A DNA stretch of 64,000 nt, taken from contig NZ_CP069157.1 in NCBI RefSeq assembly GCF_019243775.1, positions 186,001 to 250,000 on the forward strand, in the 5' to 3' direction. The stretch comes from Morganella morganii (GTDB lineage Bacteria; Pseudomonadota; Gammaproteobacteria; Enterobacterales; Enterobacteriaceae). Shown piece after piece: positions 47,652 to 59,960 of the stretch (position 1 is the first letter of the stretch; each line of letters starts with the position of its first letter). The notes beneath the pieces were generated by a model that saw only the letters and a program-made list of their open reading frames with translations, ran no database searches and was not told the origin of the DNA. The translations under genes and the position numbers were made by a program.

Positions 47652-48809
47652 TCAGGCGTCGCGCGGCAAACCTTTGGAAATGGCGCGGATAAGACGTTTT
47701 TGCTGTGAAGTCTGTATTTCGATACGTGATTCATCTCTCTTGGCATACTGGCGGGCAACCGCCCAGAGGATATGCTCATCAAGCCAGTCAGCCAGTCCGG
47801 TTTTTTCTGTCAGTGCAATAATAATTTTATCTTCATACGGCGCGTTGCCGAGAGCGACACTGATATTTCTCAGCCAGCGCAGATACCCGATGCGCCGGAT
47901 AGCCGAACCTTCTGTCACCCGCAGGAAGGTGGCTTCATCCCAGGCGAATAAATCCAGCAGTTCCGGGGTGTGCAGACGCTTGCGCGGCGAGAAATCCGCC
48001 TCGTCTGTCAGTTGTGAAAAACGGTTCCACGGGCAGATAAGCTGGCAGTCATCACAGCCGTAAATGCGGTTTCCCATCAGCGGGCGGAATTCTTCGGGGA
48101 TAGCGCCCTCCAGCTCAATGGTGAGGTAGGAGATACAGCGGCGCGCATCGACAGTATAAGGCGCGACAATCGCCTGAGTCGGGCAGGTGGTCATGCAGGC
48201 GACACAGCGGCCGCATTGTTCTTCAACCGGGATATCAATCGGCAGCGGCAGGTTGATCAGCAGCTCGCCGAGGAAAAACCAGGAGCCTGCTTCACGGTTT
48301 AAAATAAGTGAATGCTTACCAACCCAACCAAGGCCCGCTTTAGCTGCCAGTGGGCGTTCCAGTACCGGTGCTGAGTCAACAAACGGGCGGTAGCTGAGGG
48401 TATTTCCCAGAGCCAGTTCATCACACTCAGCCTGAATCCGCTCTCCCAGCTGCTTCAGGCGCTGGCGCAGAAGCTTGTGATAATCACGCCCCAGCGCATA
48501 ACGGCTGATATAACCCTGCTCCGGGTTTTGCAGTACGGCAGCAAAGGACGCTTTGGCGGGCAGGTAGTTCATCCGCACACTGATCACCCGCAGCGTGCCC
48601 GGCAGCAGTTCATGCGGGCGCGCGCGCATCATGCCGTGGCGTGCCATCCAGTCCATCTCTCCCTGATAGCCTGCATCCAGCCACGCCTGTAACTTCGGCT
48701 CTTCCGCGCTGAGATCTGTATCGCAGATACCGACCTGCTGAAAGCCGAGTTCGCGTCCCCATTGTTTGATCCGGGCGGCGAGCTGGTGTAAATCAGGGTG
48801 AGTGTTCAT
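47652..48809 (-). CDS. queG: QueG, epoxyqueuosine reductase
   Basis: 385 residues from ATG 48809 (MNTHPDLHQLAARIKQW). Last step of queuosine synthesis in tRNA: reduces epoxyqueuosine with cobalamin and two 4Fe-4S clusters. Cluster motifs CGRCVACMTTCP and CDDCQLICPWN; catalytic Asp region RPFVDSAPVLER. The upstream 41 codons of open frame are not family-like. Divergent from tsaE; nnr, which lies between queG and tsaE in E. coli, is not present. Confidence 0.95.
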   Translation of the reverse strand: MNTHPDLHQLAARIKQWGRELGFQQVGICDTDLSAEEPKLQAWLDAGYQGEMDWMARHGMMRARPHELLPGTLRVISVRMNYLPAKASFAAVLQNPEQGYISRYALGRDYHKLLRQRLKQLGERIQAECDELALGNTLSYRPFVDSAPVLERPLAAKAGLGWVGKHSLILNREAGSWFFLGELLINLPLPIDIPVEEQCGRCVACMTTCPTQAIVAPYTVDARRCISYLTIELEGAIPEEFRPLMGNRIYGCDDCQLICPWNRFSQLTDEADFSPRKRLHTPELLDLFAWDEATFLRVTEGSAIRRIGYLRWLRNISVALGNAPYEDKIIIALTEKTGLADWLDEHILWAVARQYAKRDESRIEIQTSQQKRLIRAISKGLPRDA

Positions 48810-49002
48810 TGGTGAGTGTTTACTTACATTGCAGGTGTGATGGTGAATGGTGCGGAGTTTATCACAGACCGTCCGGCACAAAAACTGCGCATTATTGTCG
48901 TTTTTTCGCACGCCGTTATGCAGGTATGTCACCGGAATGTGGTATGTTTAACGGATTACACGCTCAATTATTTCAATAAAATAACCTGTGACGACAACGA
49001 GA

Positions 49003-49467
49003 ATGAAAGAACGTCTGTTTACGCTGGCAGATGAAGCTGCCACTGTCGCGCTCGGCCGTGCACTGGCACAGCAGAGTCAGCGCGGATTTGTCCTGCATCT
49101 TTTCGGCGATCTGGGGGCCGGAAAAACCACCTTCAGCCGCGGCTTTCTTCAGGCGCTGGGGCATCCCGGCCATGTGAAAAGCCCGACTTACACCCTGGTC
49201 GAGCCCTATGAGCTCTCACCACGTCCGGTCTATCATTTTGACCTGTACCGCCTGGCGGATCCGGAAGAACTGGAATTTATGGGGATCCGCGATTACTTCG
49301 GGGAAAACACCGTCTGTCTGGTTGAATGGCCGCAAAAAGGGGCCGGTTTTCTGCCGGATGCAGATTTGGAATTGCACTTACGGTATGATGGTGAAGGACG
49401 GGAAGCCCGTTTTACCGCCCGTTCCCCTTATGGTGAAGAACTCCTGGATAAGTTAGCGGAGATGTGA
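49003..49467 (+). CDS. tsaE: TsaE, tRNA t6A synthesis ATPase
   Basis: 154 residues from ATG 49003 ([14 protein letters not shown]), which aligns with the E. coli start; an in-frame GTG at 48988 would add 5 residues, and neither has a good ribosome site. With TsaB, TsaC and TsaD it makes threonylcarbamoyladenosine-37. Walker [33 protein letters not shown] and LVEWPQ blocks are typical. First gene of the amiB-mutL-miaA-hfq superoperon. Confidence 0.95.
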   Translation: MKERLFTLADEAATVALGRALAQQSQRGFVLHLFGDLGAGKTTFSRGFLQALGHPGHVKSPTYTLVEPYELSPRPVYHFDLYRLADPEELEFMGIRDYFGENTVCLVEWPQKGAGFLPDADLELHLRYDGEGREARFTARSPYGEELLDKLAEM

Positions 49468-49480
49468 GGAATTACCGATA

Positions 49481-50788
49481 ATGAATGCATATCTGACACG
49501 GAAATCTGATGTGGCTGCCGTTTCATGGCTGACGGCGCTGTTTTTCTGCGTGAGCCTGCTGTTAAGTGCAGCCGGGCACGCTGCGTCCCTGACGGGCATC
49601 AATGTGAACAACAACGGTTCGCAGGGCACATTACAGCTCAGTTTTGATGGCAAACCGCAATATAAACTGTTTCCGCTGCATGACCCGGAGCGTCTGGTGA
49701 TCGACATCCGTCAGCCGCAGAAAATTACCGGTCTGCCGATCAATCTGAATAACGGGCTGATTAAAGTGGTCAGAGAGAGCCGTGCGCCGGATGCTCAGCA
49801 TCAGCGTATCGTGCTGGAACTGGCGGATAAAAACAGTTTCCGCGATGCTGCGGATAACAGCGGCCTGACCATCACGCTGACCGGCAAAAACAGTTATAGC
49901 GCAGCCCCGGTGGCTGCCGCACAACCGGTCACCACCACAAGCGGCAAACCGCTGCGCATGAACAGCGGCAGTGCTGCTCCGGCGGCAGCGGCTCCGGCAG
50001 CAACCACTCCGGCTGCCGTACCGGCACAGGCAAAAATCCCGGTGGTACCGACAGGTAAACTGCCGAAAAACAGCCGTCAGGTCGTGGTGGCGATTGATGC
50101 CGGACACGGCGGGAAAGACCCGGGCGCTATCGGCCAGAACGGCCTGAAAGAGAAAAACGTCACTATCAGTATCGCCCGCAAGCTGGAAAAGCGTCTGAAA
50201 GATGACCCGATGTTCAAACCGGTACTGACCCGTGACGGCGATTATTTTATCTCGGTGGCCGGACGCTCCGAAGTGGCGCGTAAATTCGGCTCCAACATGC
50301 TGGTGTCCATCCACGCAGATTCCGCACCAAACCGTACCGCGACCGGTTCGTCAGTCTGGGTGCTTTCCAACCGGCGGGCAAACAACGAATTAGGTAACTG
50401 GCTGGAACAGAGCGAGAAACAATCCGAACTGCTCGGCGGTGCCGGTGATGCACTGGCAAACGGTGCGGATCCGTATCTCAGCCAGGCGGTACTGGATTTG
50501 CAGTTCGGTAACTCCCAGCGTGTCGGTTATGCCGTGGCGCAGGACGTGATCCGTCAGCTGCGCCAGATAGGTAAAGTCCACAAAGGCACGCCGGAGCATG
50601 CGAGCCTCGGGGTGCTGCGTTCACCGGATATTCCGTCCATTCTGGTGGAAACCGGCTTTATCAGTAACAGCACTGAAGAACAGCTGTTAGGATCTGACAC
50701 TTACCAGGAGCAGGTCGCTGCCGCGATCCACGGCGGGTTACGCGCATACTTTACCGCGAACCCGTTACAGGCAGCGCCGTCCAAATAA
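49481..50788 (+). CDS. amiB: AmiB, N-acetylmuramoyl-L-alanine amidase
   Basis: 435 residues. Periplasmic zinc amidase for septal peptidoglycan splitting, activated by EnvC. Signal peptide to about residue 35 (GHAAS), AMIN domain about 36-125, Ala/Pro linker, then Amidase_3 domain with the zinc ligands in [12 protein letters not shown], the Glu in KEKNVT, VSIHAD, and VETGFISN. No LysM domain at the C-terminus. Confidence 0.96.
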   Translation: MNAYLTRKSDVAAVSWLTALFFCVSLLLSAAGHAASLTGINVNNNGSQGTLQLSFDGKPQYKLFPLHDPERLVIDIRQPQKITGLPINLNNGLIKVVRESRAPDAQHQRIVLELADKNSFRDAADNSGLTITLTGKNSYSAAPVAAAQPVTTTSGKPLRMNSGSAAPAAAAPAATTPAAVPAQAKIPVVPTGKLPKNSRQVVVAIDAGHGGKDPGAIGQNGLKEKNVTISIARKLEKRLKDDPMFKPVLTRDGDYFISVAGRSEVARKFGSNMLVSIHADSAPNRTATGSSVWVLSNRRANNELGNWLEQSEKQSELLGGAGDALANGADPYLSQAVLDLQFGNSQRVGYAVAQDVIRQLRQIGKVHKGTPEHASLGVLRSPDIPSILVETGFISNSTEEQLLGSDTYQEQVAAAIHGGLRAYFTANPLQAAPSK

Positions 50789-50807
50789 CAGGAGAACGGG
50801 GGCAATT

Positions 50808-52706
50808 ATGGCGATCCGGATTTTACCGCCGCAGCTGGCAAACCAGATAGCCGCAGGCGAAGTGGTTGAGCGCCCGGCATCGGTGGTGAAAGAACTGGTG
50901 GAAAACAGCCTGGACGCCGGTGCCACCCGTATCGATATTGATATTGAGCGCGGCGGCGAAAAGCTTATCCGCATCCGTGACAACGGCTGCGGTATTGCCA
51001 AAGACGAGCTGGCGCTGGCGCTGGCCCGTCACGCCACCAGTAAAATCGCCACACTCGATGATCTCGAAGCCATCATGAGCATGGGGTTCCGGGGTGAAGC
51101 GCTCGCCAGTATCAGCTCCGTATCACGCCTGACCTTTACCTCCCGCACCCGTGACCAGAACGAAGCCTGGCAGGCATATGCCGAAGGGCGCGAAATGGCG
51201 GTGACGCTGAAACCGGCGGCACATCCGGCGGGCAGTACGGTGGAAGTGCTGGATCTCTTTTTCAATACTCCGGCGCGGCGCAAATTCCTGCGTACTGAAA
51301 AAACCGAATTCGGCCACATTGATGAAGTGGTGCGGCGTATCGCGCTGTCCCGTTTTGATGTGGCCATTAATCTCACCCACAACGGTAAACTGATGCGCCA
51401 GTACCGTCCGGTTAAAGCGGAAGATCAGCAGGAGCGCCGGCTCGGGGCTATCTGCGGTACTGCGTTTATGCAGCAGGCGCTGGCGGTAACCTGGTCTCAC
51501 GAAGAGCTGGAGATCCGCGGCTGGGTGGCTTCACCGGCAGAATACAACGGCCCGGCGGATTTACAGTATTGCTATGTTAATGGGCGGATGATGCGCGACC
51601 GCCTGATCAACCACGCCATCCGCCAGGCCTATGAAGACCGGCTGAGCGGCGATCAGCAGCCTGCCTATGTCCTTTACCTGACTATTGACCCGCGTCAGGT
51701 GGATGTGAATGTCCATCCGGCCAAGCACGAAGTGCGTTTTCATCAGGCGCGGCTGGTGCATGACTTTATTTATCAGGCGGTGCTCAGTGTGCTGAAACAG
51801 CATGAGCAGCCGGTCTCTCTGTTTCAACCTGATCCGTCTGCACCGCAGACACAGCATGTGCCGGAAAACCGTGCGGCAGCCGGTAAAAATATCTTTGAGC
51901 GTGAGGAAGCACTCACACCGCCGCCGCACCGGGAAACCACTGGGGGCGGCGCGTCTCACAGCGGCCACAGCAGCGGAAAACCGGCATATTCTGCGGATAA
52001 ACCCGTTTACAGCCCGAAAGAAGCCGGAATATATCAGTCACTGATGCAGACACCGGCAGAAACCCGGCCGCAGCTGTTTCCGGAAAAAAGCACTTTTCTG
52101 TCAGAAAACCGGATCAGCGCCGCAAGTGAGCCGGTGACGGAAAAAAGTGAGCGTGTAAGTTTTGGTAAAATCCTTACGCTTTATCCGCCGTGTTATGCGT
52201 TAATTGAGACAGATGCAGGTATTGCGCTGTTTTCCCTCAGCAAAGCATCACATTATCTGCGTTGTCAGCAACTGATCCCGGGAGAGCAGGGACTGAAATC
52301 CCAGCCGCTGATGATCCCGCTTCAGATGGCATTAAACGCACAGGAGTGTGAGACATTTACGCAGTTTGCCGGGGTATTGCGTACTTTCGGTATAGAAGGC
52401 TCAGTTTCCCGTGGAAAAGCGACGATTCGTACGGTATCGTTACCGCTTCGTCAGCAAAATTTACCGCATCTTATCCCTGAATTACTGCGTTTCCTGGCTG
52501 ATAACCCGGAGGGGGATGAGAAAGCCATTGCGTCGCGGCTGGCAGAGATGCTGGTCAGTGAACCGGCGGCTCAGAGCAAAGCCCAGGCAGTGCAGCTGCT
52601 GGCCGATGTGGAGCGGCTGTGCCCGCAACTGGTGCGCAGACCGCCGGCAGATTTATTGCAATTAATTGATTTAACTGAGGTCGTTGCAGCATTACGTCAT
52701 GAGTGA
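50808..52706 (+). CDS. mutL: MutL, DNA mismatch repair protein
   Basis: 632 residues. GHKL ATPase that couples MutS to MutH and UvrD. N-terminus [23 protein letters not shown]-lid motifs DNGCGI and SMGFRGEAL, GTxxxxxxLFxNxPAR-like [14 protein letters not shown]. The linker (about 340-440) is Pro/Ser-rich and variable. No DQHA(X)2E(X)4E endonuclease motif, consistent with a MutH-dependent MutL. miaA starts inside its 3' end. Confidence 0.97.
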   Translation: MAIRILPPQLANQIAAGEVVERPASVVKELVENSLDAGATRIDIDIERGGEKLIRIRDNGCGIAKDELALALARHATSKIATLDDLEAIMSMGFRGEALASISSVSRLTFTSRTRDQNEAWQAYAEGREMAVTLKPAAHPAGSTVEVLDLFFNTPARRKFLRTEKTEFGHIDEVVRRIALSRFDVAINLTHNGKLMRQYRPVKAEDQQERRLGAICGTAFMQQALAVTWSHEELEIRGWVASPAEYNGPADLQYCYVNGRMMRDRLINHAIRQAYEDRLSGDQQPAYVLYLTIDPRQVDVNVHPAKHEVRFHQARLVHDFIYQAVLSVLKQHEQPVSLFQPDPSAPQTQHVPENRAAAGKNIFEREEALTPPPHRETTGGGASHSGHSSGKPAYSADKPVYSPKEAGIYQSLMQTPAETRPQLFPEKSTFLSENRISAASEPVTEKSERVSFGKILTLYPPCYALIETDAGIALFSLSKASHYLRCQQLIPGEQGLKSQPLMIPLQMALNAQECETFTQFAGVLRTFGIEGSVSRGKATIRTVSLPLRQQNLPHLIPELLRFLADNPEGDEKAIASRLAEMLVSEPAAQSKAQAVQLLADVERLCPQLVRRPPADLLQLIDLTEVVAALRHE

Positions 52707-53637
52707 ACAGAATCATCATAAACCCGCAGCCCTGTTTCTGATGGGGCCGACGGCTTCAGGAAAAACCGCGCTGGCGATTGAACTTCGTCAGCACCTGCCG
52801 GTGGAAATCATCAGTGTGGATTCCGCACTGATTTATAAGGGGATGGATATCGGGACCGCAAAACCCGATGCTGCCGAACTGGCACTTGCCCCGCACCGGC
52901 TGATTGATATTCTCGACCCGTCAGTGGCCTATTCCGCCGCCGATTTCCGCCGTGATGCGCTGGCGGCAATGCATGAGATAACCGCGCAGGGAAAAATTCC
53001 GCTGCTGGTCGGCGGAACCATGATGTATTTCAAAGCATTGCTGGAAGGATTATCGCCGCTGCCGTCCGCTGACCCGGAAATCCGGGCACAGATTGAGACG
53101 CGGGCGGCACAGGAAGGCTGGCAGGTTCTTCATGATGAACTGAGCCGGATTGACCCGGTCGCCGGGACGCGGATCCACCCGAATGATCCGCAGCGGCTCA
53201 GCCGGGCACTGGAGGTATACTATATCTCCGGCAAAACAATGACAGAACTGACGGAAACTGCAGGGGAGAATTTGCCCTTTAATGCTTATCAGTTTGCCAT
53301 TGCACCGGCAGATCGTAAAATATTGCATCAGCGAATTGAAATGCGTTTTCAGATGATGCTGAAGGCCGGTTTTGAGGACGAAGTCCGTGCGCTGTATCAG
53401 CGCGGGGATCTTCATCCGGATTTGCCGTCGATCCGTTGTGTCGGCTACCGCCAGATGTGGTCATATCTGGCAGGAGAAATCAGTTATGATGACATGGTGT
53501 ATCGGGGCATTTGCGCCACCCGTCAGCTTGCCAAGCGGCAGATGACGTGGTTGCGGGGTTGGGAAGGTGTTCAGTGGCTCGACAGTGAACAGCCTGAACA
53601 ATCTCTTAAAGCCGTTATGCAGGTTCTTCGTGCATAG
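52699..53637 (+). CDS. miaA: MiaA, tRNA dimethylallyltransferase
   Basis: 312 residues from ATG 52699, which overlaps the mutL stop by 8 bases. Transfers the dimethylallyl group to A37 of UNN-decoding tRNAs. P-loop [43 protein letters not shown], and the RCVGYRQMW segment. The upstream in-frame codons belong to mutL. Confidence 0.97.
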   Translation: MSEQNHHKPAALFLMGPTASGKTALAIELRQHLPVEIISVDSALIYKGMDIGTAKPDAAELALAPHRLIDILDPSVAYSAADFRRDALAAMHEITAQGKIPLLVGGTMMYFKALLEGLSPLPSADPEIRAQIETRAAQEGWQVLHDELSRIDPVAGTRIHPNDPQRLSRALEVYYISGKTMTELTETAGENLPFNAYQFAIAPADRKILHQRIEMRFQMMLKAGFEDEVRALYQRGDLHPDLPSIRCVGYRQMWSYLAGEISYDDMVYRGICATRQLAKRQMTWLRGWEGVQWLDSEQPEQSLKAVMQVLRA

Positions 53638-53744
53638 CGCCGTTGATTGTGTACAATTAACGGGTTACGAAAGTTTTTGAGTAGTTATTTTTCGAACCCA
53701 GCTTGGGTTTCATTTAAAAAACAACAAAATAAGGAAAATACAGA

Positions 53745-54050
53745 ATGGCTAAGGGGCAATCTTTGCAAGATCCGTTCCTGAACGCATTACGTCGCGAAAG
53801 GGTTCCGGTTTCTATTTATCTGGTCAACGGTATTAAATTACAGGGTCAGATCGAATCATTCGACCAGTTTGTTATTCTGCTGAAAAACACGGTCAGCCAA
53901 ATGGTTTACAAACACGCGATCTCTACCGTCGTACCTTCCCGTCCGGTTTCTCACCACAGCGGTGGCGCAAACCCGGGGACCGGCGGCAGCAATTACCACC
54001 AGTCAGCCGGTAACGGTGGTGCGCAACAGGATACTGATGGCGCTGAATAA
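53745..54050 (+). CDS. hfq: Hfq, RNA chaperone
   Basis: 101 residues. Hexameric Sm-like protein that pairs small RNAs such as GlmZ with targets. Proximal-face residues F42, Y55, K56 and H57 (YKHA) and rim arginines R16, R17, R19 (LRRER) are present. The C-terminal tail (70-101) is Gly/Gln/His-rich and ends with acidic residues (TDGAE), as in the E. coli acidic tip. AAGGAAAA precedes the ATG. Confidence 0.98.
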   Translation: MAKGQSLQDPFLNALRRERVPVSIYLVNGIKLQGQIESFDQFVILLKNTVSQMVYKHAISTVVPSRPVSHHSGGANPGTGGSNYHQSAGNGGAQQDTDGAE

Positions 54051-54073
54051 GTCAGTGTGCAGTTATCAATCGC

Positions 54074-54113
54074 GGAAAAACATAGGTAGGGAGACTTTAC
54101 CTGTGTTTTTTCC
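54074..54113 (+). terminator. Terminator between hfq and hflX
   Basis: 12-base stem AAAACATAGGTA (54077-54088) with TACCTGTGTTTT (54098-54109), one G-U pair, 9-base loop, and T extending to 54111. Probably partial, as hflX lies only 36 bases further. Confidence 0.8.
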
Positions 54114-54148
54114 TGCGTGTTTTTCACTCAGCCTGAGAGGTTCTGCCG

Positions 54149-55429
54149 TTGTTTGACAGGTATGAAGGCGGTGAACGGGCCGTACTGGTCCACATATTTT
54201 TCTCACAGGATAAGAACACTGATGATCTCAGTGAATTTGAATCCCTTGTGACATCCGCGGGAGTGACACCTGTTCAGATAGTCACCGGCAGCCGCAGCGC
54301 CCCGCACCCGAAATATTTTGCGGGTGAAGGTAAAGCGGAAGAGATTGCCGATGCTGTCACCGAAAGTGAAGCCGATGTGGTGCTCTTTAACCATGCCTTA
54401 AGTCCGGCGCAGGAACGCAACCTCGAGCGTTTGTGCCAGTGCAGGGTGGTTGACAGAACCGGGGTTATCCTCGATATCTTCGCCCAGCGGGCACGGACAC
54501 ATGAAGGTAAATTACAGGTGGAACTGGCGCAGTTACGCCATCTTTCCACGCGTCTGGTCCGCGGCTGGACGCACCTTGAACGTCAGAAAGGCGGGATTGG
54601 TCTGCGGGGGCCGGGTGAGACTCAGCTTGAGTCCGACCGCCGGATGCTGCGGGATAAAATCAAACAGATTTCAGGGCGTCTCGAAAAAGTGGAACGCCAG
54701 CGCGGACAAGGCCGTCAGGCGCGCAGTAAAGCGGATATTCCGACGGTGTCTCTGGTCGGTTACACCAACGCCGGGAAATCCAGTCTGTTTAATCACATAA
54801 CTGATGCGAAAGTCTATGCTGCGGATCAGTTATTTGCGACACTCGATCCGACCCTGCGGCGGATTGATGTCGATGATGTCGGCACGGTGGTGCTGGCGGA
54901 TACGGTCGGGTTTATCCGTCATCTGCCGCATGATCTGGTGGCGGCATTTAAAGCCACGCTGCAGGAAACCCGCGAAGCGACACTACTGCTTCATGTGGTC
55001 GATGCGGCGGATAACCGTGTGGATGAAAATATTCATGCGGTTAATGCAGTTCTGGAAGAGATTGATGCACATGAAATTCCGGTTCTGATAGTGATGAATA
55101 AAATCGATATGCTGGACGATTTCGAACCGCGTATCGACAGAAATGAGGATAACCTGCCGGTCAGGGTCTGGCTTTCAGCACAGACCGGAGCAGGGATCCC
55201 GTTGTTGTTCCGGGCACTGACGGAACGCCTTTCCGGTGAGATCGCACACCTGGAATTGTGTCTGCCTCCGTCGGAGGGTCGTCTGCGCAGCCGTTTTTAT
55301 CAGCTTCAGGCGATTGAACGCGAGTGGCTTGATGATGACGGCCGGATTTGCCTTGAAATCAGGCTGCCCATTGTTGACTGGCGCCGCCTCTGCAAGCAGG
55401 AACAACAGTTAGCCGATTACGTTATCTGA
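54149..55429 (+). CDS. hflX: HflX, ribosome-associated GTPase
   Basis: 426 residues, the E. coli length. GTPase that splits stalled ribosomes. TTG start at 54149 ([16 protein letters not shown]), the same rare start as in E. coli, with GAGAGG 8 bases upstream. N-terminal HflX domain with [15 protein letters not shown]1 GYTNAGKS, G3 DTVGF, G4 NKID. Confidence 0.96.
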   Translation: MFDRYEGGERAVLVHIFFSQDKNTDDLSEFESLVTSAGVTPVQIVTGSRSAPHPKYFAGEGKAEEIADAVTESEADVVLFNHALSPAQERNLERLCQCRVVDRTGVILDIFAQRARTHEGKLQVELAQLRHLSTRLVRGWTHLERQKGGIGLRGPGETQLESDRRMLRDKIKQISGRLEKVERQRGQGRQARSKADIPTVSLVGYTNAGKSSLFNHITDAKVYAADQLFATLDPTLRRIDVDDVGTVVLADTVGFIRHLPHDLVAAFKATLQETREATLLLHVVDAADNRVDENIHAVNAVLEEIDAHEIPVLIVMNKIDMLDDFEPRIDRNEDNLPVRVWLSAQTGAGIPLLFRALTERLSGEIAHLELCLPPSEGRLRSRFYQLQAIEREWLDDDGRICLEIRLPIVDWRRLCKQEQQLADYVI

Positions 55430-55515
55430 TTATCAGCGGCGTAATATATTAATTGAGAGCGCGTTTTTGTGCTCTTAGCCCTGAAAAACCGATCATAAAA
55501 GAGTGGAGCGAAGGC

Positions 55516-56793
55516 ATGGCGTGGAATCAGCCCGGTAATAACGGACAGGACCGCGACCCGTGGGGGAGCAGCAATAAAGGCGGCAACTCCGACGGTAACA
55601 AAGGCGGCCGGAACCGTGGGGCATCTGATCTCGACGATCTGTTCCGGAAAATGAGCAGAAAACTCGGTGGTCTGGGTGGCGGTAAAGGCGGAAACAATAA
55701 CGGGCAGTCCGGTGGGAACAATCGTCCTCCGGTACAGTTCGCGGGCGGACGTATTATCAGTCTCGCTATTGCCGCCGTTGTTGTTGTCTGGGCCGCAACC
55801 GGCTTCTATACGATTAAAGAAACGGAGCGCGGCGTGGTTACGCGTTTCGGTAAATTCAGTCATGTGGTTCAGCCGGGTCTGAACTGGAGACCGACCTTTA
55901 TTGATCGCGTTACTGCGGTCGATGTGGCGACCGTCCAGGATCTGGCCACCAACGGTATGATGCTGACCGCTGACGAGAACGTGGTCCGCGTTAACATGAA
56001 CGTGCAGTTCCAGGTAGTGAACCCGGAAGATTACCTCTTCAGCGTCACTAACCCGAACAACAGTCTGCGTCAGGCGATGGACAGCGCGGTGCGCGGGGTT
56101 ATCGGTAAGTTCACCATGGAGAAAATCCTGACGGCGAACCGTACCGTGGTCCGTAACGAAACCCAGAAAGTCCTCGAAGAGACAATCAAGCCTTATAAAA
56201 TGGGGATAGCGATTGTCGATGTCAACTTCCAGGAAGCGCGTCCGCCGGCTGAAGTTCAGGCTTCATTCGATGACGTGATTGCCGCGCGTGAAAACGAACA
56301 GCAGTCCATCCGTGAAGCGGAAGCTTACTCGAACGAAGTTCTGCCGCTGGCAAAAGGTAATGCGCAAAGTATGATCGAAAGCGCACAGGCGTATAAAGCC
56401 AGTATCGTGCTGAAAGCGCGCGGTGAAGTGGCCAGCTTCTCGAAAATGCTGCCGGAATACCGTGCGGCACCGGATATCACCCGTGAACGTCTGTACATTG
56501 AGACAATGGAACGTGTGCTGAGCAATACCCGTAAAGTGATTGCCAATGATAAAAGCAACAGCATGATGGTGCTGCCGCTGGATCAGATTATGCGTGAGCA
56601 GAGAGCCGCCTCTCAGGCTGCACCGGCGAAAGCTGCTGCCACACCATCATCCGCACCGGCAACACAGGCACCTGCAGGCCGTCAGGCACAAAACAGCAGC
56701 CAGAATCCGAATGTACCCGCTGAATACAACAACACGTATGATCTCAGCAGTTCGGGTATCCGTGGTAACACTGAACGCACAGGGAGACAATAA
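55516..56793 (+). CDS. hflK: HflK, SPFH-domain partner of FtsH
   Basis: 425 residues from ATG 55516 (MAWNQPGNNGQDRDPWGSS), identical to the E. coli N-terminus; GGAG 7 bases upstream. Type II membrane protein: Gly/Asn-rich cytoplasmic tail (1-75), TM about 78-100, SPFH/band-7 domain, long helix, and a Pro/Ala/Gln-rich C-terminus. With HflC it cages FtsH and controls its access to substrates. Confidence 0.97.
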   Translation: MAWNQPGNNGQDRDPWGSSNKGGNSDGNKGGRNRGASDLDDLFRKMSRKLGGLGGGKGGNNNGQSGGNNRPPVQFAGGRIISLAIAAVVVVWAATGFYTIKETERGVVTRFGKFSHVVQPGLNWRPTFIDRVTAVDVATVQDLATNGMMLTADENVVRVNMNVQFQVVNPEDYLFSVTNPNNSLRQAMDSAVRGVIGKFTMEKILTANRTVVRNETQKVLEETIKPYKMGIAIVDVNFQEARPPAEVQASFDDVIAARENEQQSIREAEAYSNEVLPLAKGNAQSMIESAQAYKASIVLKARGEVASFSKMLPEYRAAPDITRERLYIETMERVLSNTRKVIANDKSNSMMVLPLDQIMREQRAASQAAPAKAAATPSSAPATQAPAGRQAQNSSQNPNVPAEYNNTYDLSSSGIRGNTERTGRQ

Positions 56794-56795
56794 TC

Positions 56796-57809
56796 ATGCG
56801 TAAGTATTTAGCCGTTATTGTTATTCTGGTTTTAGGCGTTCTGTATGCGTCTGTCTTTACCGTTCAGCAGACCGAGCGTGGTATTGTGCTGCGCTTTGGC
56901 AAAGTTCTGCGTGATGCGGATAACAAACCGATTGTGTATGAGCCGGGTCTGCATCTGAAAGTGCCGTTTATTGAAACAGTGAAAATGTTGCCTGCCCGTA
57001 TCCAGACACTGGATATCCAGGCTGACCGTTTCCTGACAAACGAAAACAAAGACCTGATCGTCGATTCCTACCTTAAATGGCGGATTAGTGATTTCAGCCT
57101 GTATTATCTCGCAACAAACAGCGGTAATATTAATCAGGCTGAAAACCTGCTGAAACGTAAATTCAGTGACCGTCTGCGTTCTGAGTTCGGTCGTCTGAGC
57201 GTGAAAGAGATTGTGACGGATTCCCGCGGTACATTAACGACGGAAGTCAAAAATGCACTGAACGAAGGGAGCTCCGGTAACGATCCGCAGGCAACTGATG
57301 CTGATAACGCTATTGCCGATGCGGCAGCGCGTGTTCAGGAAGAAACCAAAGGCGCACAGCCGCAGGTGAATCCGAACAGTATGGCGGCGTTAGGTATCGA
57401 AGTGGTGGACGTCCGTATCAAGCAGATCAACCTGCCGGCGGAAGTCTCCGAAGCTATCTTCCAGCGTATGCGTGCAGAACGTGAAGCAGTGGCGCGTCGT
57501 CACCGCTCACAGGGTCTGGAAGAAGCCATGAAGATTCGTGCGGTGGCAGATAAAACCCGTACTGAAATCCTGGCCGAAGCGGAGCGCCAGTCACTCTCCC
57601 TGCGTGGTGCGGGTGATGCGGAAGCCGCTAAACTGTTTGCGGATGCATTCAGTCAGGATCCGGATTTCTATGCGTTTATCCGAAGCCTGCGTGCTTATGA
57701 GCAAAGCTTCAAACCCGATGGCAACGACATTATGGTGTTAAGCCCGGATACGGATTTCTTCCGTTACATGAAGGCACCGACATCATTGCGTCCGGCTTCA
57801 GGCCAGTAA
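56796..57809 (+). CDS. hflC: HflC, SPFH-domain partner of FtsH
   Basis: 337 residues. N-terminal TM (about 4-20), SPFH domain starting with TVQQTERGIVLRFGKV, coiled helix EREAVARRHRSQGLEEA, and a C-terminus with DIMVLSPDTDFFRYM. Two bases after hflK. The small gene yjeT that follows hflC in E. coli is absent; a terminator comes next. Confidence 0.97.
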   Translation: MRKYLAVIVILVLGVLYASVFTVQQTERGIVLRFGKVLRDADNKPIVYEPGLHLKVPFIETVKMLPARIQTLDIQADRFLTNENKDLIVDSYLKWRISDFSLYYLATNSGNINQAENLLKRKFSDRLRSEFGRLSVKEIVTDSRGTLTTEVKNALNEGSSGNDPQATDADNAIADAAARVQEETKGAQPQVNPNSMAALGIEVVDVRIKQINLPAEVSEAIFQRMRAEREAVARRHRSQGLEEAMKIRAVADKTRTEILAEAERQSLSLRGAGDAEAAKLFADAFSQDPDFYAFIRSLRAYEQSFKPDGNDIMVLSPDTDFFRYMKAPTSLRPASGQ

Positions 57810-57874
57810 GTCCGGTAACTGCATAACCGGTACTGAAAAATCGTCAGCATGCTGATGGTCGCACTCTGATGAAG

Positions 57875-57900
57875 AAAGCCCGCTTAGGCGGGCTTTATTA
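57875..57900 (+). terminator. Terminator after hflC
   Basis: Perfect 9-base stem AAAGCCCGC (57875-57883) with GCGGGCTTT (57888-57896), loop TTAG, then ATTATT. Confidence 0.9.
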
Positions 57901-57942
57901 TGGACATTGATCAGGTGACTTTCATAAAGTGGATAAAAAGTG

Positions 57943-59299
<1,357 letters not shown>

Positions 59300-59323
59300 G
59301 ATCGTTCAGGTGATACCAGTCAG

Positions 59324-59349
59324 GGCCGGGCATGTTTGTCCGGCCTTTT
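59324..59349 (+). terminator. Terminator of purA
   Basis: Stem GGCCGG (59324-59329) with CCGGCC (59340-59345), 10-base loop, then TTTTG. Confidence 0.75.
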
Positions 59350-59412
59350 GTTTTCTGACGCCGGGGGTTCTGGCTATGTGATGACAGGAAATCCGGCGTT
59401 TTTAACGACAAA

Positions 59413-59443
59413 TTTTGCTTAATAAGCAAAAGACACACATAAT
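59413..59443 (+). promoter_or_regulatory. nsrR promoter with overlapping palindrome
   Basis: -35 TTGCTT (59415-59420), 17-base spacer, -10 CATAAT (59438-59443). The perfect 19-base palindrome TTTTGCTTAATAAGCAAAA (59413-59431) covers the -35 element, so a repressor site is likely. It does not resemble the NsrR box I know. Confidence 0.6.
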
Positions 59444-59504
59444 GATTATCCATTACTTATCATGTGATCCCCCGCGCGGGATGACAGAATTCCCGGGGTA
59501 AAAT

Positions 59505-59933
59505 GTGCAGTTAACCAGTTTTACAGATTATGGCTTGCGGGCGCTGATTTATATGGCGTCACTTCCTGATGGTAAAATGACCAGTATTACGGAAGTGACA
59601 GACGTTTACGGCGTATCGCGTAACCATATGGTCAAGATAATTAACCAATTGAGCCATTTGGGTTATGTCGAGGCGATTCGCGGCAAAAATGGCGGGATCC
59701 GCCTGGGAAAACCTGCTAATACTATAGGTATCGGTGAGGTTGTCCGCGCGCTCGAGCCGTTAACACTGGTGAACTGCAGCGGTGAATTCTGTCACATTAC
59801 TCCGGCATGCAGACTGAAATCGGTACTGAATAAAGCCATCCGGGAGTTCTTACAGGAACTGGATAAACACACGCTCGCTGATATGGTGCAGGACAATCAG
59901 CATCTTTATAAATTGTTACTGACGGACGAATAA
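59505..59933 (+). CDS. nsrR: NsrR, nitric-oxide-sensing Rrf2 repressor
   Basis: 142 residues. GTG start at 59505 ([19 protein letters not shown]), as in E. coli. Winged-helix Rrf2 protein whose Fe-S cluster reacts with NO; represses hmp, ytfE and others. Cluster cysteines at 91, 96 and 102 ([14 protein letters not shown]). Recognition helix in [15 protein letters not shown]. First gene of nsrR-rnr-rlmB. Confidence 0.97.
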   Translation: MQLTSFTDYGLRALIYMASLPDGKMTSITEVTDVYGVSRNHMVKIINQLSHLGYVEAIRGKNGGIRLGKPANTIGIGEVVRALEPLTLVNCSGEFCHITPACRLKSVLNKAIREFLQELDKHTLADMVQDNQHLYKLLLTDE

Positions 59934-59960
59934 CGCCGTTCAGAAACCACGGAGGATACA

